Position numbers and translations under genes: made by a program. Source: Snuella sedimenti (GTDB lineage Bacteria; Bacteroidota; Bacteroidia; Flavobacteriales; Flavobacteriaceae). From it: 64,000 bases of DNA. The notes under the pieces are model-generated. The model was not told the DNA's origin. It saw nothing but the letters and a program-made list of their open reading frames with translations, and did no database searches. The stretch lies in the NCBI RefSeq assembly GCF_016428595.1, contig NZ_JAELVQ010000007.1, positions 124,001-188,000 of the forward strand, read 5' to 3'. Shown piece after piece: positions 36,501 through 45,384 of this stretch (position 1 is its first letter; each line of letters opens with the position of its first letter).

Positions 36501-37464
36501 CATTTACGACAAATCGATAAGCAGGGAAACATTAGCGAATGATGGAACACGATTAAATGGAACATTGGTAAAGCTTGATTTTTCAACATTGGGAGAAATT
36601 ATTTTTAGAGGTCAGGCATCAGTTACCAATGGACAATTTGAGTTTGATTTTGTTGTGCCTAAGGATATTGGAGTGCCTGTTGGATTCGGTAAGGTGAGCT
36701 TTTATGCTAAAAACGAGGCTTTATTGCAAGATCAGGCCGGCGCAAGTATTAATACGGTAAAGATAGGAGGGGTAAACCAAAATGCAGCAGAAGACAATAT
36801 TGGCCCGGTAATTACATTGTATATGAACGATGAAAATTTCGTGTCGGGCGGTATTACCAGTGAATCACCAACTTTATTGGCCAAATTAGAAGATGCTAAT
36901 GGTATTAATACAGCTAGTGGTATTGGTCATGATATTGTAGCTATAATCGATGGCGATGAAACCAATCCCTTTGTATTAAACGATTATTATCAAACCGAAT
37001 TAGACGATTATCAAAAGGGTGTGGTTAGCTATCCATTTAGGGATTTAGAACCCGGGCTACATACCTTAACCCTAAAAGCTTGGGACGTATATAACAATTC
37101 TTCGGTTGCTGAAATTCAGTTTGTTGTACACGATAAAGACCAAGAGTTAGTAATAAACAATGTGCTTAATTATCCTAATCCTTTTGTTAATTATACAGAA
37201 TTTTGGTTTAACCACAATAGTTTAGATCCTTTAGACGTTTCTATACAAGTGTTCACCGTTTCGGGAAAGCTGGTTAGAACCCTAACCGGGCAAACAAATT
37301 CGGGACTTAAAGCAACAAGTTCCCTGTCTAGGGATGTTGTTTGGGACGGTAGGGACGATTTTGGAGATAAAATAGGAAAAGGTGTTTATATTTATAAACT
37401 TACAGTGTATTCCAAACTATTGAACAAAAAAGTGGAAAAGATAGAGAAACTTGTAATTCTTTAA
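33583..37464 (+). CDS. porU: Type IX secretion sortase PorU
   Basis: A 1293-aa C25 gingipain-like cysteine peptidase with a signal peptide (residues 1-18). It removes the C-terminal signal of T9SS cargo at the cell surface and attaches the cargo. The catalytic His is in LNYFGHGGEDGLASER and the Cys in FVTVTCEYTKFDNP. A C-terminal T9SS-type domain is present (LNYPNPFVNYTEFWFNH ... GVYIYKLTVYS). It is followed by porV 100 bp downstream and is divergent from gldJ, the conserved order. Confidence 0.96.
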   Translation: MKQKISLLLFIISFSLFSQQKRFDIVWDGVQVISGGTYKIKIPAFNHENFSYSFEEGLQFIAQWETLRTVSESSVTLSNVAYEYISKQDLRDLDLSKIPNALNFSLKNSNARDQLYAFLELSPIIKEANGVYKKVVSFQVNYKEGNDTSRNALSKMANSKGITNSVLRSGSWYRFYVDTTGVFKLSKNFLQELGVNVNAVDPRTIKIYGNGGQMIPYANSEPYPLDIVENAIKVVGESDGEFNNADYILFYAQGPKAFNEESNTHINCYTDKTYYYLNISSGFGKRIQPLVQPAGAIDMAITTFEDYKFHEVDEHNIAFMGRRWFGERFDIDNNRIFTFDFPDLVVSEPIQLKVYAASASSTQSAMQINVNGVSVANLTAPGANQPNLARDISFIGDVNVNTSKIDINISFDNLGNPSGLGYLDYVSIQAKRLLKFYNKQFQFKNSAVALTSGIGQYTINNTAQLSEIWDVTDLYNVTGLENTDATSNLSFTVPLGMLRTYVAVTPLDYFEPKIDDNRSISNQDIKGAIFLSDQGVFQDIDYIIVSPNNMLNEAERLAQINRDQYGLNVKVLGLDEIYNEFSSGNQDIGAIRNMVKYVYDNASVPEKRIKYLCLFGDGSFDYKDRIQNNTNIVPSWYAYNSFNLTSSYVSDDFYGMMDANEGTMATSDKLDIAVGRILVETPQRAKEMVDKVALYYAKEAFGSWRNNFVVVSDDVDEDWEGVLQKTTDSIGNVVAQEKPFINVTKIHSDAFKQESSAGGETYPQVTKEFVDAVDNGALVLNYFGHGGEDGLASERILLKPNVQELRNFCKLNCFVTVTCEYTKFDNPFRQTAGEFTYWNKQAGAIGLITTTRQVFVNFGIRFNIVLEEYLFSFSNNDSFNDDEYPTMAEALRLTKNDPQISNSSQKRLVFFIGDPAMKLAFPKPNIRLTKINDVPITQTTDTLKALSYVKLAGEVTDVSGNVLTNYNGALSTTIYDKSISRETLANDGTRLNGTLVKLDFSTLGEIIFRGQASVTNGQFEFDFVVPKDIGVPVGFGKVSFYAKNEALLQDQAGASINTVKIGGVNQNAAEDNIGPVITLYMNDENFVSGGITSESPTLLAKLEDANGINTASGIGHDIVAIIDGDETNPFVLNDYYQTELDDYQKGVVSYPFRDLEPGLHTLTLKAWDVYNNSSVAEIQFVVHDKDQELVINNVLNYPNPFVNYTEFWFNHNSLDPLDVSIQVFTVSGKLVRTLTGQTNSGLKATSSLSRDVVWDGRDDFGDKIGKGVYIYKLTVYSKLLNKKVEKIEKLVIL

Positions 37465-37567
37465 AATAAGAAATGCTATTGTGCATATAATCGACAATTT
37501 TAGCAGGTTGAAGAAATAAAGAACAGGTTTTAAAATAAAAATTATATTTGTTAACTAAAATTGATTT

Positions 37568-38776
37568 ATGAAGAATAAGATCCTACTGCTATTTGTGTTT
37601 GCTTTTGTTGTGAAAATTGATGCACAAGAAACAATCATTACATCAGGAGAAGATAAAAGAGTTATAACAACAGGGATGCCCTTTGGACTGATAGCTCCAG
37701 ATGCTAGAGGAGCAGGCTTGGGAGATATGGGCGTAGCGACATCGGTAGATGCCTTTTCACAGCATTGGAATCCGTCTAAATATGTGTTTTCTGAGACAAA
37801 ATCGGGCTTTTCAATAAGTTATACACCCTATTTGAAAAAATTGGTAAACGATATAGGGATTGGTTATTTGACTTATTTTAATCGTTTGGACGAACGTAGT
37901 GCATTTGCAGCTAGTTTAAAATATTTTGGATTAGGTGAGATAGAATTTATTTTAAATGAAACAGATCAGCCTAATATTCAAAAACCTAATGAATTTGCAT
38001 TGGATTTATCGTATGCCCTGAGATTATCAGATCAGTTTGCTATGTCCGTAGCTATGCGGTATTTGCGATCCGATTTAAGGCTGAACTACGACAATAGCGA
38101 TGCGAGTGCAGCAAATACATTTGGAGTAGATATTTCTGGGTATTACCAAAGTGAAGAAGAAGTATATAACGATTATAACGGTCGCTGGCGTATGGGGTTT
38201 GCCATTCAAAATGTAGGGCCAAAGTTTAAGTACGATGACGGAGGACAGGATAATTTTCAACCTACAAATTTGAGGTTGGGAGGCGGATTTGATTTTATTT
38301 TTGATGATTACAATACAATTGCAGTAACCCTTGAAGTTGCAAAATTATTGGTTCCTACACCGCCAGTTATAGGGTTCGATGATTTAAATGGTGATGGACA
38401 ACAGGCTACCGATGGGAGTGAGCCTGAATATATTATCAAAGGTAAATCGCCAGATGTAAACTTTTTATCAGGTGTATTTCAGTCGTTTGGAGATGCTCCA
38501 GATGGTTTTAGTGAAGAGTTAAAAGAATTTACATGGGCACTAGGGGCAGAATATTTATACCAAGATGCCTTTGCATTTAGAGCAGGGTATTTTAATGAAA
38601 GTGAAGAAAAAGGTGCAAGAAAGTTCTTGGCTTTGGGAGCGGGATTTAAATACAATGTTGTTAATGTTGATATGTCATATTTGTTTTCAACTTCTAAAGT
38701 GCAAAGCCCTTTGGAAGGGACTTTGCGTTTCTCTTTAACCTTTAACATTGGAGCAGGAGAATATATGGAATACTAG
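37568..38776 (+). CDS. porV: Type IX secretion shuttle protein PorV
   Basis: A 402-aa outer-membrane beta-barrel of the FadL-like PorV family with a signal peptide (residues 1-19). Typical features: FGLIAPDARGAGLGDMGVATSVDAFSQHWNPSKYVF near residues 40-75, LRNLGG-like barrel strands, and a C-terminal aromatic-alternating strand. PorV carries cargo from the SprA translocon to PorU, matching its position directly after porU. A terminator follows. Confidence 0.95.
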   Translation: MKNKILLLFVFAFVVKIDAQETIITSGEDKRVITTGMPFGLIAPDARGAGLGDMGVATSVDAFSQHWNPSKYVFSETKSGFSISYTPYLKKLVNDIGIGYLTYFNRLDERSAFAASLKYFGLGEIEFILNETDQPNIQKPNEFALDLSYALRLSDQFAMSVAMRYLRSDLRLNYDNSDASAANTFGVDISGYYQSEEEVYNDYNGRWRMGFAIQNVGPKFKYDDGGQDNFQPTNLRLGGGFDFIFDDYNTIAVTLEVAKLLVPTPPVIGFDDLNGDGQQATDGSEPEYIIKGKSPDVNFLSGVFQSFGDAPDGFSEELKEFTWALGAEYLYQDAFAFRAGYFNESEEKGARKFLALGAGFKYNVVNVDMSYLFSTSKVQSPLEGTLRFSLTFNIGAGEYMEY

Positions 38777-38798
38777 TATGGTTAAAATAAAAGTATAA

Positions 38799-38829
38799 CA
38801 AAAAGCCATTGCATTGCAATGGCTTTTTG
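38799..38829 (+). terminator. Terminator after porV
   Basis: Hairpin AAAAAGCCATTGC / GCAATGGCTTTTT followed by T-rich DNA. Confidence 0.88.
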
Positions 38830-39033
38830 TTTTTGTGACGATGGATTGGGCGAAAAGACGCCTTTTAGGTTGTTATTTTTGAGTTGAAATGGCAATATGT
38901 GAAATTCTTATTTTTTAGGGTTTACTTTTTGTGAAAAGCAAAAATGAACTTTCTATAACGTTATAGTTTGTAATGTTAAAGTTATAGAAGCTAATTTTTA
39001 TAATATTCAGTTTTTCATTAATATCTAAAGTAT

Positions 39034-39041
39034 TACTTTTG
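39034..39041 (+). promoter_or_regulatory. Bacteroidota -7 promoter element of pdhA-pdhC
   Basis: TACTTTTG, 28 bp before the pdhA start, fits TAnnTTTG. Confidence 0.5.
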
Positions 39042-39069
39042 TTGTTCGTTTATTTAATTAACGTTGAAA

Positions 39070-40068
39070 ATGCAAAAAATTACAAAAGAGGTTTACCTTA
39101 AATGGTATGAAGACATGTTGTTCTGGAGAAAGTTTGAAGACAAACTTGCTGCAGTTTATATTCAACAAAAGGTTAGAGGATTTCTTCATTTATATAACGG
39201 TCAAGAAGCTATATTAGCAGGAGCGCTACACGCCATGGATTTGACCAAGGATAAAATGATAACAGCTTATAGAAACCATGTGCAACCCATAGGGATGGGA
39301 GTTGATCCCAGACGTGTTATGGCTGAGTTGTATGGTAAAGCTACCGGAACGTCTCAAGGTCTTGGAGGTTCGATGCATATTTTTTCAAAAGAACATCGTT
39401 TTTATGGTGGTCATGGTATTGTTGGTGGACAAATTCCTTTAGGAGCAGGTATTGCCTTTGGTGATAAGTACCATGGTAGTGATGCCGTAACCTTGTGTTG
39501 TTTTGGTGATGGTGCTGCACGTCAAGGTTCGCTACATGAAACCTTTAATTTGGCTATGCTATGGAAATTACCTGTTGTCTTTGTTTGTGAGAACAATGGT
39601 TATGCGATGGGAACCTCTGTAGAACGTACAGCAAATCATACCGAAGTTTGGAAATTAGGTAAAGGTTACGAAATGCCTTGCGGCCCTGTAGATGGTATGA
39701 ACCCTATTAAAGTTGCAGAAGCGTTCGATGAAGCAATTCAACGTGCCCGTCGTGGTGAGGGGCCAACATTCCTTGAGTTGAAAACATACCGTTATAGAGG
39801 GCATTCTATGAGTGATGCACAACATTATAGAACAAAAGCAGAAGTAGAAGAATACAAGAAAATTGATCCGATAACGCAGGTTAAGGATATTATACTTGAA
39901 AAGAAATATGCTACTGAAGCCGATATTAAAGTAATTGACAAGCGCGTAAAGGAAAGAGTGGCTGAGTGTGAAAAGTTTGCTGAAGAATCGCCATTCCCAG
40001 ACAAGAACGTGATGTACGATGTTGTTTACGAACAAGAAGATTATCCATTCATACAACATAAATTATAA
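39070..40068 (+). CDS. pdhA: Pyruvate dehydrogenase E1 component, alpha subunit
   Basis: A 332-aa thiamine-diphosphate-binding E1-alpha, starting at the Met of MQKITKEVYLKWYEDM; a Met two codons upstream is also possible. Motifs: YIQQKVRGFLHLYNGQEA, TAYRNHVQPIGMG, GKATGTSQGLGGSMHIFSKE, and the TPP motif GDGAARQGSLHETFNLAMLWKLPVVFVCENNGYAMGT. It pairs with PdhB (encoded 26 kb upstream). Four bp separate it from pdhC, so they form an operon. Confidence 0.97.
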   Translation: MQKITKEVYLKWYEDMLFWRKFEDKLAAVYIQQKVRGFLHLYNGQEAILAGALHAMDLTKDKMITAYRNHVQPIGMGVDPRRVMAELYGKATGTSQGLGGSMHIFSKEHRFYGGHGIVGGQIPLGAGIAFGDKYHGSDAVTLCCFGDGAARQGSLHETFNLAMLWKLPVVFVCENNGYAMGTSVERTANHTEVWKLGKGYEMPCGPVDGMNPIKVAEAFDEAIQRARRGEGPTFLELKTYRYRGHSMSDAQHYRTKAEVEEYKKIDPITQVKDIILEKKYATEADIKVIDKRVKERVAECEKFAEESPFPDKNVMYDVVYEQEDYPFIQHKL

Positions 40069-40071
40069 GCT

Positions 40072-41694
40072 ATGGCAGAGATTATTAATATGCCGCGTTT
40101 AAGCGACACCATGGAAGAAGGTACTGTTGCTACTTGGTTAAAAAAAGTTGGGGACAAAGTTGAAGAAGGCGATATTTTAGCCGAAATTGAAACAGATAAA
40201 GCAACTATGGAGTTTGAGTCGTTTTACGAAGGTACCTTGCTCCATATAGGTGTACAAGAAGGCGAAACAACAAAAGTGGATGCGCTTTTGGCTATTATAG
40301 GTGATGAAGGAGAAGATGTTTCGGCTTTGTTAAGTGGATCTGGAGAAGTGGCTTCAACGCCTGAAGCACCCAAAGAAGAACAACAAGTAGAGAATACTCA
40401 AGCAGAGACTGTAGATGTAGATATACCAGAAGGTGTTGTGGTGGTTACTATGCCACGTTTAAGCGACACGATGGAAGAAGGTACTGTTGCTACTTGGCTT
40501 AAGCATGTTGGGGATACGGTTGAAGAAGGTGATATTCTTGCTGAAATAGAAACCGATAAAGCAACTATGGAGTTTGAATCTTTCCAATCTGGAACATTGT
40601 TGCACGTTGGGCTGCAAGAAGGCGAATCTGCTAAAGTAGATGCCTTGTTGGCTATTATAGGGCCAGCGGGAACAGACGTGTCGGCTGTGGCGAGTAATTT
40701 TAAAGTAGCTGGAGCATCAGCAAAAGTAGAGGAAGCGCCTAAAAAAGAAGCGGCTCCTAAGGTTGAAACACCTGTTTCAAAACCCGCTGCTGTAGCTGTT
40801 GAAGCACCAAAGGCAGCAACTCAGACAACAGCTTCAAACGGTAGGGTATTTGTTTCGCCTTTAGCTAAAAAAATAGCAACAGAAAAGGGGATCGATCTAA
40901 ATCAGGTACAAGGTTCTGGAGAACACGGGCGCATCATAAAACGCGATATAGAAAACTTTACACCAGTTACACAGTCAGCTGCTACTGTAGGTAAATTTGT
41001 GCCAGCTGGACAAGAAGATTTTGAGGACGTGCCAAATTCGCAAATGCGTAAAGCAATAGCGAAAGCATTAACAAACTCCAAATTTACGGCACCACACTAC
41101 TACTTGAATGTAGAGTTCGATATGGAAAATGCCATTGCATTCCGTACCCAGTTCAACTCTATTCCAGATACTAAAATATCGTATAACGATATGGTGGTTA
41201 AGGCTTGTGCTTTAGCGTTAAAACAGCATCCACAGGTAAACTCACAGTGGTTTGCTGATAAAATGCGTTTGAACAACCATGTGCATATTGGGGTAGCTGT
41301 TGCAGTACCAGATGGTTTGGTTGTGCCTGTTGTAAGGTTTGCTAACGAGCAGTCTTTACCTCAAATAGGTGCAGCAGTTAAAGAACTAGCTGGTAAGGCT
41401 AGAAACAAGAAATTAACGCCAGCAGAAATGGAAGGTAGTACCTTTACCGTTTCTAATTTAGGAATGTTTGGCATTGATACCTTTACATCTATCATTAACC
41501 AGCCAAATTCAGCTATTCTTTCGGTTGGGAATATCGTAGAAAAACCAGTTGTAAAGAACGGACAGATTGTTGTGGGGCACACTATGAAATTATCGTTAGC
41601 TTGCGATCATAGAACCATTGATGGCGCTACAGGAGCACAATTCCTTCAAACATTAAAAGGATACATAGAAAACCCTGTAACCATGCTAGTGTAA
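40072..41694 (+). CDS. pdhC: Pyruvate dehydrogenase E2, dihydrolipoamide acetyltransferase
   Basis: The 540-aa E2 has two lipoyl domains (residues about 2-78 and 122-200), each with EIETDKATMEFESF as lipoylation site. An Ala/Pro-rich linker leads to a peripheral-subunit-binding domain (about 262-300, VFVSPLAKKIATEKGIDL). The catalytic acetyltransferase domain (about 320-540) carries the His in LACDHRTIDGATGAQFL. It transfers acetyl from E1 to CoA. The two lipoyl repeats are almost identical at DNA level, indicating a recent duplication or gene conversion. The E3 gene is not in the window. Confidence 0.96.
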   Translation: MAEIINMPRLSDTMEEGTVATWLKKVGDKVEEGDILAEIETDKATMEFESFYEGTLLHIGVQEGETTKVDALLAIIGDEGEDVSALLSGSGEVASTPEAPKEEQQVENTQAETVDVDIPEGVVVVTMPRLSDTMEEGTVATWLKHVGDTVEEGDILAEIETDKATMEFESFQSGTLLHVGLQEGESAKVDALLAIIGPAGTDVSAVASNFKVAGASAKVEEAPKKEAAPKVETPVSKPAAVAVEAPKAATQTTASNGRVFVSPLAKKIATEKGIDLNQVQGSGEHGRIIKRDIENFTPVTQSAATVGKFVPAGQEDFEDVPNSQMRKAIAKALTNSKFTAPHYYLNVEFDMENAIAFRTQFNSIPDTKISYNDMVVKACALALKQHPQVNSQWFADKMRLNNHVHIGVAVAVPDGLVVPVVRFANEQSLPQIGAAVKELAGKARNKKLTPAEMEGSTFTVSNLGMFGIDTFTSIINQPNSAILSVGNIVEKPVVKNGQIVVGHTMKLSLACDHRTIDGATGAQFLQTLKGYIENPVTMLV

Positions 41695-41724
41695 AGCATG
41701 GATTAGGATAAAATTGCAATAATG

Positions 41725-41760
41725 AAAAAACCTGTTTCAATTATTTGAAACAGGTTTTTT
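41725..41760. terminator. Bidirectional terminator between pdhC and DUF4242 gene
   Basis: Hairpin AAAAAACCTGTTTCAA / TTGAAACAGGTTTTTT with a 4-nt loop, between convergent genes. Confidence 0.92.
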
Positions 41761-41765
41761 CATCG

Positions 41766-42041
41766 TTATAATTCGGCAGTTACTGGATCTATTACTGTTG
41801 CAACTTCATTAATAGAACTAATAGGGAAATCACCCTGTTTTGCATGTTCTTCTATTAACGCTTTATTGGGTGATATGTATACACAGTAAATTTTATCACC
41901 TGTTACATAGCTGTGTAACCAGTTAATTTGTGGCCCTAGGTTTTCTAAAACCTTACACGAGGTTTGAGAAATACTTTTAAGCTGTTCTTGCGTTAGTTGC
42001 CCTGCTCCAGGCAATGCTCTTTCAATTACATACTTTGGCAT
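41766..42041 (-). CDS. DUF4242 family small protein
   Basis: A 91-aa protein of the DUF4242 (SCO4226-like, ferredoxin-like fold) family: PKYVIERALPGAGQLTQEQL, WLHSYVTGDKIYCVYISPN and ALIEEHAKQGDFPISSINEV. A Streptomyces member binds nickel; the role here is unknown. It lies 28 bp downstream of a truncated haemoglobin gene on the same strand, so they are likely an operon. Confidence 0.85.
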   Translation of the reverse strand: MPKYVIERALPGAGQLTQEQLKSISQTSCKVLENLGPQINWLHSYVTGDKIYCVYISPNKALIEEHAKQGDFPISSINEVATVIDPVTAEL

Positions 42042-42069
42042 GACATCAATTGTTTTAGTTAATACATAT

Positions 42070-42444
42070 TTATTTCGCGATTATCATCCCTTTAAGGGAC
42101 CATAAAATAGCTAATACATCCTTTTTTGTGTCCTCATCTATGGCGTTTTTGTCTAAAGCCATAAAAATATCGTCTATTACATGCATGTATTCTTCGGGGT
42201 TTATATTCATTCCGGTGTGGGCGGTTATCATGTCCCTGCCCGAATAAACAGCTGGGCCGCCACTACCAGCGTTGAAAAAGTCTATGCTATGCTGTTTAAT
42301 GGAGGCAAGGTGTTCTGGGCGCTCTTTGTAAGGAAGAAAACGTGCATTGATTTTTGGGTTGTTCATATGGTTTTCAATAGCATCATCTACAATAGAAGCG
42401 ATACCATCACTGCCTCCTAAGCGATCAAAAAGTGATTTGCTCAT
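42070..42444 (-). CDS. Truncated haemoglobin, group I
   Basis: A 124-aa 2-on-2 globin. It shows LFDRLGGSDGIASIVDDAIENHMNNP, the CD region RFLPYKERPEHLASIKQHSIDFF, and the proximal haem His in DMITAHTGMNINPEEYMHVIDD. Group I members bind O2 or NO and often detoxify NO. It is upstream of the DUF4242 gene in a two-gene unit. Confidence 0.93.
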   Translation of the reverse strand: MSKSLFDRLGGSDGIASIVDDAIENHMNNPKINARFLPYKERPEHLASIKQHSIDFFNAGSGGPAVYSGRDMITAHTGMNINPEEYMHVIDDIFMALDKNAIDEDTKKDVLAILWSLKGMIIAK

Positions 42445-42909
42445 AATTTCGTGTTTGGTTGTACTTTAAAGTAGGCATCAGTTATGAAAAAGGAGCGTAT
42501 ACTTAATCTATTTATATTAAAGAAAACTTTAGTTTATTTGAGTTTAATAAGCGTTTGCAATACCATTTTCAAATAAAGTAGGATAGTATCCTAAGTCCTT
42601 GTTTCTGGATTTGTAATAGGATGTATACAAATTAGTGATTTTTAATTGGTTGTGCAATAATTGTGAGAGGTTTGTTAATAAAGTAACTTAAATTTTAACT
42701 TGTAGGTTGTAGTTTTTATCTTTAAGCGATAATAAAGAAGTGGTTTAACCTTTTTGGATTGAAGCGAAAATTGATTGGATTTGTGTCCAGATAAAGGTTT
42801 TTTGAGCCGCATAGCAGGGCTACGTGACGATAAAAAGACAAGATGCCGGTGCAAAGCGGCAATTTTTTAGCCAATTTGTAAAAGTTTAAATTATTTCAAA
42901 ATAATAAAC
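42445..42909. other. Intergenic region without a supported gene
   Basis: 465 bases with no coding signal. A short GC-richer stretch at about 42810-42870 (GATGCCGGTGCAAAGCGGCA) can form a weak hairpin. It would hold the promoters of the divergent globin and peptidase genes. Confidence 0.5.
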
Positions 42910-43860
42910 ATGAGACATATTGTAATAATACTTATTTCAATCCTTATTTGTAGTTGCAAGGTAAGTAAGGGAAGCGACGTTGTAGACAATTCTAAAATTA
43001 TAACAGATTCAAATGTAAGGAAGTTGTTGACATATTTGGCTTCAGACGAACTGGAGGGCAGGAAAACAGGAACAGAAGGCATTGAAAAGGCAGCCGTGTT
43101 TATAGAAAATGAGTTTAAAAAGTATGAAGTAAAACCGTATTTCAAAACCTATCGGGATAGTTTTAATTTAAATGGTCTTATAGGTTATAATATTGTTGGG
43201 TATATTGAAGGTGTAGATCCGAAATTAAAAAATGAATTTGTTATTTTGGGAGCACATTACGACCATATTGGTGTAATACATCCTGTTGCGGGAGATAGCA
43301 TTGCAAATGGGGCTAATGACGATGCCTCGGGGACAGTGGCCGTTTTAGAGTGGGCTAGGTATTTTTCGAAATCGAAAAGCAATAAACGAAGTATCCTTTT
43401 TACCCTATATTCAGCAGAAGAAATGGGGCTTAAAGGATCGGGGCACCTTGCTAAGCGACTTAAATCAGAGAATATGAATTTGTACACCATGATAAATTTT
43501 GAAATGATAGGTGTAGCAAGAAATGCTAATGAACCAATGGCGTTTATTTCAGGTTATGATAAATCTAATATGGCAGAACGGTTAAACAATTATGCCGGTA
43601 ATGAGATTATAGGGTTTCTTCCATTGGCCAAGCAACACGATTTGTTTATGCGTTCTGATAATTATCCGTTTTATGAAATTTTTAAAGTACCCGCACATGC
43701 AATTGCTACCTACGATTTTACGAACTTCGATTATTACCATCATGTAGACGATGAGGTGGAACAAATGGATTTGAAACATATGGCACGCTTTATAAAACAA
43801 ATGATTCCTGGTTTGGAGGGAATGATAAATGCGGCAACAAAAGAAATAACATTGAATTAA
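42910..43860 (+). CDS. M28-family zinc aminopeptidase, lipoprotein
   Basis: A 316-aa lipoprotein (lipobox ILICSC, Cys 16) with an M28 catalytic domain. Zinc ligands are visible in LGAHYDHIG, NGANDDASGTVAVLE, the catalytic Glu in LYSAEEMGLKGSG and the terminal His in FDYYHHVDDEVEQMD. It should remove N-terminal residues from peptides in the periplasm. Its stop overlaps the next gene (TAATG), so translation is coupled to the SDR. Confidence 0.93.
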   Translation: MRHIVIILISILICSCKVSKGSDVVDNSKIITDSNVRKLLTYLASDELEGRKTGTEGIEKAAVFIENEFKKYEVKPYFKTYRDSFNLNGLIGYNIVGYIEGVDPKLKNEFVILGAHYDHIGVIHPVAGDSIANGANDDASGTVAVLEWARYFSKSKSNKRSILFTLYSAEEMGLKGSGHLAKRLKSENMNLYTMINFEMIGVARNANEPMAFISGYDKSNMAERLNNYAGNEIIGFLPLAKQHDLFMRSDNYPFYEIFKVPAHAIATYDFTNFDYYHHVDDEVEQMDLKHMARFIKQMIPGLEGMINAATKEITLN

Positions 43861-44543
43861 TGCAAAAAAATATAATTATTACGGGAACAAGTCGAGGTAT
43901 CGGCTTTGAGTTGGTAAAACTATTGGCTAATGCCGGTCATAGGGTTTTGGCATTGTCTAGAAACGATAAGCCTGTTTCAGAGCTTAAGTTGGAAAATGTA
44001 ACTGCGCTCACTTTCGATTTGAGTAAGCAGGTCGATTATACCAAGGTAACAGATTTTATTAAGGATAATTGGCAGCAAGTAGATGTTTTGGTTAATAATG
44101 CGGGATTGTTGATGAATAAACCTTTTTCAGAATTGAGCATGCAAGATTTTGAAGCGGTCTATAAAACCAATGTGTATGGGGTAGCCGAGTTAACGCGTAC
44201 GGTTATACCGTTTATGGAAAAAGAAGGTCATGTGGTTACCATTAGTTCTATGGGAGGTGTGCAAGGAAGTATGAAATTCCCAGGATTGGCAGCATATAGC
44301 TCTAGTAAAGGAGCCGTTATTACTTTAACCGAACTGTTGGCCGAGGAATATAAGGAAACCGGGCCGTGTTTTAATGTTTTGGCATTAGGAGCCGTACAAA
44401 CCGAAATGTTGCAAGAGGCTTTTCCAGGTTATCAGGCTTCAACCACAGCTTTAGAAATGGCCGAGTATATTCAAAATTTTGCCCTTACAGGAAGTAAATA
44501 TTACAACGGAAAGCTTTTGCAAGTGTCTAATTCGACGCCTTAA
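43860..44543 (+). CDS. Short-chain dehydrogenase/reductase
   Basis: A 227-aa classical SDR. The Rossmann cofactor motif is ITGTSRGIGFELVKLL (residues 7-22), the NNAG motif VLVNNAGLL, and the catalytic Tyr-Lys in YSSSKGAVITLTE with Ser in VTISSMGG. The substrate is unknown. The start codon ATG overlaps the stop of the M28 peptidase gene. An inverted outer-membrane protein pseudogene follows convergently. Confidence 0.92.
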   Translation: MQKNIIITGTSRGIGFELVKLLANAGHRVLALSRNDKPVSELKLENVTALTFDLSKQVDYTKVTDFIKDNWQQVDVLVNNAGLLMNKPFSELSMQDFEAVYKTNVYGVAELTRTVIPFMEKEGHVVTISSMGGVQGSMKFPGLAAYSSSKGAVITLTELLAEEYKETGPCFNVLALGAVQTEMLQEAFPGYQASTTALEMAEYIQNFALTGSKYYNGKLLQVSNSTP

Positions 44544-44556
44544 ACGAGGTGTTTTT

Positions 44557-45293
44557 TTAGTTTAACAGAAACGTTAAGCCCAAGGCAGTAGCACCGCTAA
44601 ATTGTTCCATTGAGGCGTATTAATAGTATGTTAATTCAAATTCAACATTATTACTGCGGCCCAGTGCTAACCCCAAGGAAAAGGGAATGTGCATGAGCAG
44701 TCCCTTCTTTTGCTTGTTTATATTGGGTAAATAGGTTTTGAAAGAACCCAAGGAGGTGCCAATCCCTATTTCAAAATAATGAGCAACCCAGGGGATGGGC
44801 GCGCATATACGCACTTTACCGCCAAGTAACAAGGCTTTGGAAGTTGCTTCGTATTCAGTTAAGAGACTGTTTAAAATTCGTTTTTGAAATTTGTTATAGG
44901 TCATTTTTTTGCCAATTAAGGCTTTAAAACCGGAGTTTAGCAGCGCTAAATGAGGATTTTCATAACGAAAAGTGGTGAAAAAAGGGGTATAACAAAACCA
45001 AAAGGTGGAATTTAAACAGTCTCTAAATCCCTATCGGTTAAATCTTTATCGGGAGATGTTGAAATAAACCCGGTATAAGGTCGTACTCCAAACCATTTGG
45101 TTAGGTTGATTACATACTCACCTTGTAGATAAAATCCAGAGCCTACAACATCGATGTCTTCATAGGGAGCGCTCATACCATATCCTATAGAAGCATTAAT
45201 AAATTTACCCTTTGAAATTTGGGCATTACCAATAATTGAAAGTGAAAAAGTTAAAAGTAAAGCAGCAAAAAGGTTGCGAAATGTATAGGGCAT
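44557..45293 (-). pseudogene. Outer-membrane beta-barrel protein gene, disrupted
   Basis: The start codes a signal peptide (MPYTFRNLFAALLLTFSLSI, to NAQ) and barrel strands up to LTDRDLETV. A 161-bp inverted-repeat element then interrupts the frame. The barrel resumes after it (TEYEATSKALLLGGKVRICAP ... HIPFSLGLALGRSNNVEFELTYY). A stop codon cuts it there, although the same frame continues to a typical C-terminal end (YASMEQFSGATALGLTFLLN). So two independent lesions exist. The intact protein would be about 190 aa. Two shorter ORFs (44620-44904, 45012-45293) are pieces of this gene. Confidence 0.8.
44863..45023. mobile_element. 161-bp MITE with TAA target duplication
   Basis: Terminal inverted repeats GAGACTGTTTAAA and TTTAAACAGTCTC bound a 161-bp stretch with no transposase. 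TAA at 44860-44862 is repeated at 45024-45026, a 3-bp TNA-type duplication such as IS5-family (IS1031 group) elements make. Removing it restores the reading frame junction LETV/TEYEAT of the host gene. Confidence 0.8.
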
Positions 45294-45384
45294 ATCTTTA
45301 ATAATTTGGATGGCAATATCGTTAATTTTTGTATAAAACCAGAAAACAGATAATAAATAAAATGCTTTTTTTATTTTAGCCTAT

